From CAYXXN01 sp964469055 (GTDB taxonomy: Bacteria; Acidobacteriota; Thermoanaerobaculia; Multivoradales; JAHEKO01), in NCBI GenBank assembly GCA_964469055.1, contig CAYXXN010000012.1, forward strand, positions 1-29,227: a stretch of DNA of 29,227 bases, written 5' to 3'. Of the stretch, positions 23,256-29,227 are shown piece by piece. Each line of letters starts with the position of its first letter. The stretch's first letter is position 1. A program made the translations under genes and the position numbers. The notes below the pieces were generated by a model, which worked only from the letters and a program-made list of their open reading frames with translations, was not told the origin of the DNA and did not search any database.

Positions 23256-25502
23256 GTGCTCGGTCGTGTGATCTGGTCGGCGGCGAGCCTCGCCGCGGCC
23301 GCCGCCGCTCAGGAGACCGCGCCCACCACCGGCGCCGAGACCCTCACCATCGAGCGGATCGAGGGCGCGATCGCCGTCGACGGCGACCTCTCGGATCCCG
23401 CCTGGCGCGAGGTCGAGCCGATCACGACTTGGTACGAGACCAACCCGGGCGACAATCTCCCGCCGCAGGTGCCCAACACCGCCTACCTCGCCTACGACGA
23501 CGAGTTCTTCTACGCCGCCTTCGATTTCGGCGATCCCGAGCCCGACAAGATCCGCGCGCCGCTCGGCGACCGAGACAACGTGCCGTCCTACACCGACTAC
23601 GGCGGAGTGATCGTCGATCCCAAGAACGACGGCCAGAGCGCCCAGATGTTCCTCGCCAATCCGCGCGGCATCCAGTACGACGCCATCACCAACGACGCCT
23701 CCGGAGAGGACTCCTCGCCCGACTTCTTCTGGGAGAGCGCCGGCCGCCTCACGCCGGACGGCTGGGCGCTGGAGATGCGGATCCCCTTCTCGTCCCTGCG
23801 CTACGAGGGGAGCGACCCGGAGCAGTGGCGGATCATGCTCTACCGCAACCGGCCGCGCGAGTTCCGCTACCAGATGTTCACCTCCCGCCTGCCGCGCGAC
23901 AGCAACTGCTTCATCTGCAACACGCGACCGCTCGTCGGCCTGGCGGGCCTGCCTTCGGGCAGTCACTGGGTGGCGGCGCCCTACGTCTTCGGCAACCAGC
24001 TCTCCCAGCCCAGGGCCGGCCTGGGCTCGGCGCTCGAGACCGGCGACCCGCAGGGTGAGGTCGGCGCCGACGTCAAATGGATTCCCAACCCGAACACCGT
24101 CCTCGACGGGACCGTCAACCCCGACTTCTCGCAGATCGAGTCCGACGTCGCCCAGATCGCCGCCAACGAGCGCTTCGCCCTCTTCTTCCCCGAGAAACGG
24201 CCGTTCTTCCTCGAAGGGGTGGACCTCCTCTCGACCCCGATCCAGGCCGTCTACAGCCGCACCTTCACGGCGCCGCGCTGGGGCACCCGCGCCACCGGCC
24301 AGGCCGGCTCCGTGAGTTACACGGCGCTGATCGGCGAGGACGATGGCGGCGGCAGCGTCATCCTGCCGGGGCCGACGAGCTCGGATCTCGGCGACCAGGA
24401 CTTCGAGTCGCTCTTCGCCGTCGGCCGGGTGCGGCGCGACTTCGGCACGAGCTTCGCCTCGTTCCTGGTGAGCGGCCGGGAGGTCGAGGGCGGCGGCTTC
24501 AATCGCGTCCTCGGCCCTGACTTCCGCTGGCAGCCCACCGAGCAGGACATCGTCACCGGCCAGTTTCTCCACAGCTGGACCGAAACCCCGGACCGACCGG
24601 ACCTCGGGGTCGCAGAATGGGACGGCCGCGAGCTCGAGGGCCACGCGACGTTCGCCGAGTGGTCGCGCGACACGCCCACCTGGGACTACTTCCTCAACGC
24701 GCGGGACTTCGACGACGGCTTCCGCGCCGACAACGGCTTCGAGCCGCGGGTGGGCTTCCACGCCGGCTACGGCGAGGTGGGCTACACGTTCTATCCCGAG
24801 GACAAGCCGGTGTCGAGGCTCCGCCTCTCGACCTTCGCCGAGTACATCGGCGAGGGTGACGGGGGTGTCATCCTGCGCGGCATCACCGGGGCCGTCGGGC
24901 TCGACGCGATCTTGAATTCCTTCTTCCGCACCGAGTTCGCCTTCGAGGACGTGCTCGGTATCGAGCAGGTCTTCTCCCGCCGTCAGGTGCGCCCCTTCCT
25001 CGAGCTGCAGCCGGGGGGCGTCTTCTCGTACTTCTCTTTCGACGGGACGTTCGGCGACGAGGTGGACTTTGCCAACGACCGGCTGGGCGACGGCACCACT
25101 CTCAACCTCCAGGCGACCCTGCGGCCCACCGACCACTTCGAGCTCGCCGCCAACGCCGGCCGGCGCTGGCTGGATGTCGACCCGGAGGATCGCCCCGGGG
25201 GGCGTCTGTTCACCGCCGACGTGGCGCGCTTGAAGGCCGCATACATCTTCAACGCCCGCTCCTGGTTGCGGGCCATCGGCCAGTGGGTCGAGACCGAGCG
25301 CGACCCGACCCTCTACCTCTCCGAGGTCTCGGCGCGCACCGCCGGCCTCGCCGGCTCGCTCGTCTTCGCCTACAAGCTCAACTGGCAGACGGTGGCCTAC
25401 CTGGGCTACGGTGACAACGAGGTGTACGAGCCCACCACCGACGCTCTCGAACCCAGCGACCGCCAGCTCTTCCTCAAAATTTCGTACGCTTTCCAGGGCT
25501 GA
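23256..25502 (+). CDS. CBM9-like plus DUF5916 outer-membrane β-barrel protein
   Basis: The product has 748 residues from GTG 23256; GTG 23268 is a close alternative, and the frame stays open far upstream through other genes. Either start gives a short signal peptide (VIWSAASLAAAAAA-QE). Residues about 30-215 are a CBM9-like β-sandwich: RIEGAIAVDGDLSDPAWREV, YLAYDDEFFYAAFDF and GWALEMRIPFSSLRYEG. The rest matches DUF5916: NPDFSQIESDVAQIAANERF, FFPEKRPFFLEGVDLL, then many amphipathic strands ending SDRQLFLKISYAFQG, whose near-terminal aromatic fits an outer-membrane barrel. Family function is not established; members co-occur with peptidases and TonB receptors. No good Shine-Dalgarno site is visible. 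Confidence 0.83.
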   Translation: MLGRVIWSAASLAAAAAAQETAPTTGAETLTIERIEGAIAVDGDLSDPAWREVEPITTWYETNPGDNLPPQVPNTAYLAYDDEFFYAAFDFGDPEPDKIRAPLGDRDNVPSYTDYGGVIVDPKNDGQSAQMFLANPRGIQYDAITNDASGEDSSPDFFWESAGRLTPDGWALEMRIPFSSLRYEGSDPEQWRIMLYRNRPREFRYQMFTSRLPRDSNCFICNTRPLVGLAGLPSGSHWVAAPYVFGNQLSQPRAGLGSALETGDPQGEVGADVKWIPNPNTVLDGTVNPDFSQIESDVAQIAANERFALFFPEKRPFFLEGVDLLSTPIQAVYSRTFTAPRWGTRATGQAGSVSYTALIGEDDGGGSVILPGPTSSDLGDQDFESLFAVGRVRRDFGTSFASFLVSGREVEGGGFNRVLGPDFRWQPTEQDIVTGQFLHSWTETPDRPDLGVAEWDGRELEGHATFAEWSRDTPTWDYFLNARDFDDGFRADNGFEPRVGFHAGYGEVGYTFYPEDKPVSRLRLSTFAEYIGEGDGGVILRGITGAVGLDAILNSFFRTEFAFEDVLGIEQVFSRRQVRPFLELQPGGVFSYFSFDGTFGDEVDFANDRLGDGTTLNLQATLRPTDHFELAANAGRRWLDVDPEDRPGGRLFTADVARLKAAYIFNARSWLRAIGQWVETERDPTLYLSEVSARTAGLAGSLVFAYKLNWQTVAYLGYGDNEVYEPTTDALEPSDRQLFLKISYAFQG

Positions 25503-25537
25503 GGGCGGCGCCCTCCTACGGCAGCGGCCACGAAAGC

Positions 25538-26167
25538 ATGAATCTCCTGATCGTCGGAGCGACGGGCGGCACGGGGCGCCAGCTCATCGCGCAGGCTCTC
25601 GAGCGCGGTCATCGCGTGACCGCTCTCCTCCATCGATCTCGCTCCCGTATCGAACACCCCAACCTCGTGACGACCCGCGGCGACATTCTCGATCCGGCCT
25701 CTCTCGACCGGGCGGTCCAGGGACAGGAGGCCGTCCTCTCGGCCTTGGGACACAAGCGGTGGCTCTACCCCACGCGGATCCTCTCCGCCGGCACTGGCAA
25801 CCTCATCGCCGCCATGGATCGCCACGGCGTGCGGCGCTTGGTCTGCGAGACGGCGCTCGGCATCGGCGACGCCTGGTGGCGGATGGGTCTCACCTACACC
25901 CTCTTCGTCCGGCCGTTCATCCTCCCCTTCTACTTCTGGGACAAGACGCGGCAGGAGGCGATCGTGCGGGCGTCGGCTGTCGAGTGGACTCTCGTGCGCC
26001 CGGGGGCGCTGACCAACGGCCCGCGGCGGAGCCGCTACCGGCACGGCCCGCGGGTCGGGCACTGGCTCTGGACGGTGCGGATCTCCCGCGCCGACGTCGC
26101 GGCCTTCATGCTCGACCAGCTCGAGGACACTCGCTACCTGCGAACGGCCGTCGGCGTCGCCGACTAG
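25538..26167 (+). CDS. Atypical SDR NAD(P)-binding protein (NmrA/BVR-B-like)
   Basis: The product has 209 residues. The Rossmann dinucleotide motif GATGGTG starts at residue 7 (MNLLIVGATGGTGRQLIAQA). TTRGDILDPASL (near 45) is the usual adenine-side Asp strand, then AVLSALGHKRW, VRRLVCETALG and VEWTLVRPGALT, the core of the NAD(P)-binding atypical SDR group that includes biliverdin reductase B. No YxxxK classic SDR pair is present, as expected for this group. It probably reduces a flavin or quinone-like substrate or acts as a redox sensor in the cytoplasm. Its stop overlaps the stop of the convergent regulator gene in a shared CTAG. Confidence 0.88.
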   Translation: MNLLIVGATGGTGRQLIAQALERGHRVTALLHRSRSRIEHPNLVTTRGDILDPASLDRAVQGQEAVLSALGHKRWLYPTRILSAGTGNLIAAMDRHGVRRLVCETALGIGDAWWRMGLTYTLFVRPFILPFYFWDKTRQEAIVRASAVEWTLVRPGALTNGPRRSRYRHGPRVGHWLWTVRISRADVAAFMLDQLEDTRYLRTAVGVAD

Positions 26168-27651
26168 GAGCCGAGGAGCGTTGCCAGCGCCCGCTCGCGG
26201 CGGGCGACGAGCTCGCGCTGGCGGTGGATCGTGGGCTCGGCGGCGCGGTCGGCGCAGGCTTCCGGGGCGAGGCCGCAGCGCTCGCAGGTCAGGTTGACGT
26301 CGACGCGCGGCACGGCCGGGTCCTCCCAGAACCGCGCCTGGCGGCGGAACGCGTCGTCGAGCCGGAAGCCGAGCGTCACGCTCGAGTTGCGCTCCTCGGA
26401 GAGGGCGAGCGGCCGGGCCATGGCGATGACGAAGAACTCCGCGTCCTCGTCGAGGAAATGCGAGCGCTGCGCAACGACCAGCGGTGTGCCGGCGGCGCTG
26501 CCCGCCGCCGAGCCCAGGAGTCGCAGGGCCGGCCAGCGCCGGCAGTAGTGCTCGTTCAGCCCCACGTCGTGGGGCACGGGCACCTCCGAGAGGTTGAGGA
26601 ACTTGGTCAGGCGGTAGCCCTCGGCGTCGACCGGCACCGTGAAGCGCAGGAAGAAGATCTCCTCGAGGCCGAAGAACTCGGGGAGGAGCTGGGTCCAGCG
26701 GGTGAAGAAGGTCTCGGGGGTGGCAGCGGTGCGCTCCATCATGGCCAGCAACGCCTGCCCATCCCAGCGCTCGCGCGCCAGGAAGCCGGTGAGGTCGGCG
26801 AGCAGTTCCTCGCGATCGAGCAGCAGGGCGCCCGCGAAGTAGGAGGCCTTGAAGTGGTTCAAGACCTGGTCCCAGGACTCGACCTTGAGCCACGACGAGC
26901 TCACCGCCCGTTCCGTCAGGCCGAGGTGCCGGTAGCCGAGCTCGCGCGCCAGCACGAAGGCGCGCTGCGACGGTTGCAGCCGCGAGTTGACGTAGAGCCG
27001 CGGCCGGCGGCCGCCACGGAACGCCGAGCGGAAGGAGGCGAGGTCGGCGTCCGCGGCGAGCGTCGCAGTGTCGAGCTCGTACCCGTACAGCTTGACCAGG
27101 AGGCTCGCCAGCTCCTCCGGTCGCACTGGCCCCGCCACCCGTGCCAGGTGACGGCGGCGGAAGGCGAGCGCCGCTTCCTCGAGGTCCGCGAAGTAGTTGC
27201 GATGCAGTTGCTGGTAGGAGCGCAGGGCGGCGAGCAGGAACTGCTCGACTCGCAGGTCGTAGCTCCTGCCGACCTCGACGAAGGTGTGGAGGAAGGCGGC
27301 GAAGCGAGCCGGATCCTCGCCCGCGAGCGCCACCAAGTCGTGGGGCTCGATGCCGAAGAGCTCGAACGGGAAGCCCCGCAGCAGGGGGGACTCGAGGGCC
27401 GCCTTCAGGGGCGAGAGCACCCCGGAGACCTGGAGCGAGACCAGCTCGTCGAAGGGCACCTCGAGGGCGCGCGCCAGCCGCTGCAGGATCTCGGGCTTCG
27501 GGTACTTGCGGCCACGCTCGACCTCGGAGAGATAAGAGATCGACAACGCGGCCCGCGCGGCCAGATCGGCCAGGGTGAGGCCCCGGCCCTGCCGCAGATC
27601 GCGCAGCTTCAAACCCAGGATCAGCCGTGGGTTGTCCGAGGTACCAGCCAT
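26164..27651 (-). CDS. ScfR-type (RamB/PrpR-like) short-chain acyl-CoA regulator: XRE HTH plus degenerate M78-like and C-terminal Cys domains
   Basis: The product has 495 residues. An XRE helix-turn-helix occupies about 13-66 (LKLRDLRQGRGLTLADLAAR, ISYLSEVERGRKYPKPEIL). The middle resembles the IrrE/M78 fold, but the zinc site HExxH is replaced by ARELGY (R236, Y240), so it should not be a protease. The end has CERCGLAPEACADRAAEP, the C-x2-C-...-C-x2-RA-x-P pattern of ScfR proteins; mycobacterial PrpR binds an iron-sulfur cluster through this region. ScfRs sense acyl-CoA and control glyoxylate-shunt or methylcitrate genes. It is divergent from malate synthase across a 97-nt gap, so control of that operon is a strong inference. 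The Shine-Dalgarno site is weak. Confidence 0.88.
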   Translation of the reverse strand: MAGTSDNPRLILGLKLRDLRQGRGLTLADLAARAALSISYLSEVERGRKYPKPEILQRLARALEVPFDELVSLQVSGVLSPLKAALESPLLRGFPFELFGIEPHDLVALAGEDPARFAAFLHTFVEVGRSYDLRVEQFLLAALRSYQQLHRNYFADLEEAALAFRRRHLARVAGPVRPEELASLLVKLYGYELDTATLAADADLASFRSAFRGGRRPRLYVNSRLQPSQRAFVLARELGYRHLGLTERAVSSSWLKVESWDQVLNHFKASYFAGALLLDREELLADLTGFLARERWDGQALLAMMERTAATPETFFTRWTQLLPEFFGLEEIFFLRFTVPVDAEGYRLTKFLNLSEVPVPHDVGLNEHYCRRWPALRLLGSAAGSAAGTPLVVAQRSHFLDEDAEFFVIAMARPLALSEERNSSVTLGFRLDDAFRRQARFWEDPAVPRVDVNLTCERCGLAPEACADRAAEPTIHRQRELVARRERALATLLGS

Positions 27652-27687
27652 TTCGTGAGACCGACGGGCCTCTGCACGTTAGCAGAA

Positions 27688-27728
27688 TTTCGCTTGACCA
27701 GCTATTCCGCTTCGCGTATTTTTTCGCT
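27688..27728. promoter_or_regulatory. Three TTYCGCT direct repeats with exact 17-nt period over the aceB-operon promoter
   Basis: TTTCGCT is at 27688-27694, TTCCGCT at 27705-27711 and TTTCGCT at 27722-27728. Start-to-start spacing is 17 and 17 nt. The copies touch the upstream edge of the -35, the spacer and the downstream edge of the -10. AGCAGAATTTCGCT (27681-27694) is also an imperfect palindrome. These are candidate sites for the divergent ScfR-type regulator. Confidence 0.5.
27694..27722 (+). promoter_or_regulatory. σ70-type promoter for the 57-aa ORF and malate synthase
   Basis: The -35 is TTGACC (27694-27699), with a 17-nt spacer and -10 TATTTT (27717-27722). Transcription would start near 27729, giving a leader of about 20 nt that contains AAGAGGAG (27734-27741) before ATG 27749. 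Confidence 0.7.
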
Positions 27729-27748
27729 CATCCAAGAGGAGTTCCGGC

Positions 27749-27922
27749 ATGGAAGTCAAGTCCGAACGTACCCAGCCCAACCCCACCGGTGCCCCCGAGC
27801 TGCGGGCCCCGGAGCGGGCGCCCATCTGGGATGAAGCGCCGTTCATCGTGCACGTCGGCCGCGAGACAGCCCTCTTCGGCCCCGGGATCAACCGCATCAA
27901 CGCCTGGGACGACCCCTGCTGA
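27749..27922 (+). CDS. 57-residue ORF of unknown function, first gene of the malate synthase operon
   Basis: The ORF runs ATG 27749 to TGA 27922. It has the best ribosome site in the region (AAGAGGAG, 7 nt before ATG) and a near-consensus promoter. The first half is polar and Pro-rich (MEVKSERTQPNPTGAPELRA). The second half is denser in aromatic and aliphatic residues (PIWDEAPFIVHVG, residues 25-37) and ends FGPGINRINAWDDPC, with a C-terminal Cys. There is no signal peptide or transmembrane segment. I do not recognise it. It could be a small regulatory protein, a leader-type peptide, a partner of malate synthase or, by its leader-like N-half and W/D/Cys tail, a RiPP precursor; the last idea is speculation because no maturation enzyme is in the window. 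Malate synthase starts 21 nt downstream. Confidence 0.6.
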   Translation: MEVKSERTQPNPTGAPELRAPERAPIWDEAPFIVHVGRETALFGPGINRINAWDDPC

Positions 27923-27942
27923 GCCCGGCGGGAGTCGACGCG

Positions 27943-29227
27943 GTGAGCCTGGCGCTCCCCCGCCCGCGTCCCCGGGAGGCGGCCGAGGCCGCTCGTCTCG
28001 AGCTCGCCCCCGGTGTGGAGATCCACGCCGCGGCCTGGACGCCGGCGGCGCGCCGCGTCCTCACGCCGGCTGCCCTGCGGCGCCTCGCCGACCTCCAGCG
28101 CGAGCTCGGGCCGGAGCGCCGCGTGCTCTTGACCGAGCGCCGGGAACGCGAGCTTGCCTGGGACCGTGGCGCCGTTCCTCGCCCCCTCGACGACCCGGCC
28201 ACGGCCGTCCACCGCGGGCTGTGGAGCGTCGCCCCGCTCCCTCGCGACCTCCGGCGTCGCCGCGTCGAGATCACCGGCCCGGTGTCCGACGCCAAGATGG
28301 TGATCAACATGCTCACCAGGAACGCCGCCGGCGAGCGCGCCGACGCCGCCATGCTGGATTGCGAGGACTCGATGAAGCCCTCGTGGGCGAACGTCGTCGC
28401 CGGTGTCGAGAACCTGATCGGCGCCGCCGATGGCACGCTCACTTACGAGCGCCCCGCCGAGAACGGTCGAGCGTCCAAGCTCTATCGGCTCGACCCGGAC
28501 GACATGCCGCTCTTGATGCTGCGCTGTCGCGGCCTCCACTTGGTCGAGTCGAACGTGACCGTCGACGGCGAGCCGGTCTCGGCCGGCCTCTTCGACCTGG
28601 TGTTCGCCGCTCACCACACCGCGGCCACCCTGCTCGCTCAGGGCAAGACGCCCAAGTACTACGTGCCGAAGTGCGAGCACTACCTCGAGGCCCGCTGGTG
28701 GAACGAGGTCTTCCGCGCCCTCGAGGAGGCCGAGGGCTTCACCCCCGGCGCCCTGCGCGCGACCTTCCTGATCGAGACGCTGCCTGCCGCTTTCCAGATG
28801 GAGGAGATCCTCTACGAGCTGCGCGAGCGGGCGGCGGGCTTGAACGTCGGCCGTTGGGACAAGATCTTCAGCGACATCAAGGTCTTGAAGGAGCACCCCG
28901 ACCGGGTGCTCGCCGACCGCGGGACGATCTCGCTCGAGCGACCCTGGATGCGCGCCTACGCCGAGCGGCTGATCGCCGTCTGCCATCGCCACGGCGCCTT
29001 CGCCATGGGCGGCATGGCCGCGTTCACCCCCGGCCGCACCGCGGAGCACCGCGAGGCGCAGACCCAGAGAGTGGTGGACGACAAGCGGTTCGAGGCCGGC
29101 CTCGGACACGACGGATGCTGGGTGTCGCATCCCTATTTCATCGGCCCGGCGCTCTCGGCCTTCCGCCACGACGACCAGCTCGCCGTGCGGCCGGCGGTGG
29201 CCGTGCATCCGGACCTCTTGCCGCAGG
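27943..29227 (+). CDS. aceB: Malate synthase A (glyoxylate shunt), 3' end outside the window
   Basis: 428 codons are visible and the frame is open at the right edge. GTG 27943 has GGGAG 8 nt upstream. The enzyme condenses glyoxylate with acetyl-CoA to malate in the cytoplasm. The sequence follows E. coli AceB closely: RRVEITGPVSDAKMVINML, MLDCEDSMKPSW, LRCRGLHLVE (catalytic Arg R196), FLIETLPAAFQMEEIL (Mg2+ ligand E278), LNVGRWDKIFSDIK (Mg2+ ligand D306) and HGAFAMGGMAAFTPG. The catalytic-base Asp region lies beyond the edge. An apparent small insertion (about 5 residues) separates MVINMLTRN from the ADAAMLDCED strand. It is cotranscribed with the 57-aa ORF and faces the ScfR-type regulator, matching RamB-type control by acetate-derived acyl-CoA. 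Isocitrate lyase is not in the window. Confidence 0.95.
   Translation, partial: MSLALPRPRPREAAEAARLELAPGVEIHAAAWTPAARRVLTPAALRRLADLQRELGPERRVLLTERRERELAWDRGAVPRPLDDPATAVHRGLWSVAPLPRDLRRRRVEITGPVSDAKMVINMLTRNAAGERADAAMLDCEDSMKPSWANVVAGVENLIGAADGTLTYERPAENGRASKLYRLDPDDMPLLMLRCRGLHLVESNVTVDGEPVSAGLFDLVFAAHHTAATLLAQGKTPKYYVPKCEHYLEARWWNEVFRALEEAEGFTPGALRATFLIETLPAAFQMEEILYELRERAAGLNVGRWDKIFSDIKVLKEHPDRVLADRGTISLERPWMRAYAERLIAVCHRHGAFAMGGMAAFTPGRTAEHREAQTQRVVDDKRFEAGLGHDGCWVSHPYFIGPALSAFRHDDQLAVRPAVAVHPDLLPQ

Noticed and set aside
26920..26949. Possible ImmA/IrrE-type metallopeptidase activity in the regulator
   Set aside because: The HExxH site reads RELGY, so zinc ligands are absent; the fold is better read as the ScfR sensor part.
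25411..27834. 807-codon plus-strand frame over the SDR and regulator genes
   Set aside because: It contains no recognisable domain and overlaps two well-supported genes in other frames.
27679..29208. 509-codon minus-strand frame opposite malate synthase
   Set aside because: It is low-complexity Gly/Val/Glu/Ala, antisense to a clear aceB reading frame.

Overview
The window looks like a stretch of chromosome from a high-GC Gram-negative bacterium, most likely an Acidobacteriota member of the Thermoanaerobaculia/Holophagae type. This is inference from gene content: an Oar-like TonB-dependent receptor with an N-terminal carboxypeptidase-regulatory domain, a CBM9/DUF5916 outer-membrane protein, a sulfatase-like lipoprotein fused to TPRs, several lipobox proteins, a DUF4382 lipoprotein and a myxobacteria-like Cys motif. 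I see no rRNA, tRNA, CRISPR array, transposase or phage gene. No stretch longer than about 200 bases lacks a gene.

Layout. Positions 2-5097 (+) hold the end of an M16 zinc protease and a complete M14 carboxypeptidase, an envelope or secreted peptidase pair. A large TonB-dependent receptor (5125-7896, -) converges on them. Divergent from it is a lipoprotein of the alkaline-phosphatase/sulfatase fold with a TPR tail (8008-10308, +). A small two-helix channel-like protein (10329-10700, -) is divergent from a multi-pass membrane protein (10724-12319, +), which overlaps a canonical Cys-type sulfatase (12316-13719). A secreted BNR/Asp-box protein (13839-16394) has its own promoter and a strong terminator. 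Then come a free periplasmic double-Cache protein (16499-17422), a second sulfatase-fold lipoprotein with a Thr in place of the nucleophile Cys (17437-19596), an FKBP lipoprotein (19663-20385) and a DUF4382 lipoprotein (20579-21202).

Positions 21224-21673 (-) encode an RRM RNA-binding protein that appears to start at ATT behind a roughly 94-nt leader. It is divergent from a KirBac-type K+ channel (21871-22842), followed by a small membrane protein, a CBM9/DUF5916 protein (23256-25502) and an NAD(P)-binding atypical SDR (25538-26167). The right end is a metabolic control unit: a ScfR-type (RamB/PrpR-like) acyl-CoA-responsive regulator (26164-27651, -) is divergent from an unrecognised 57-residue ORF and malate synthase A (27943 to the right edge). 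The forward promoter there carries three TTYCGCT repeats spaced exactly 17 nt apart.

Themes. Most products act in the envelope, where peptidases, an uptake receptor, sulfatase-fold enzymes and a PPIase suggest scavenging of proteins and glycans. The glyoxylate-shunt enzyme malate synthase with its ScfR regulator fits growth on acetate or fatty-acid-derived acetyl-CoA. Several starts lie exactly 7 nt after a -10-like hexamer, which suggests leaderless transcripts. The most novel-looking items are the 57-aa ORF with its repeat-bearing promoter and the ATT-initiated RRM gene. Everything here was read by eye; no database search was run.
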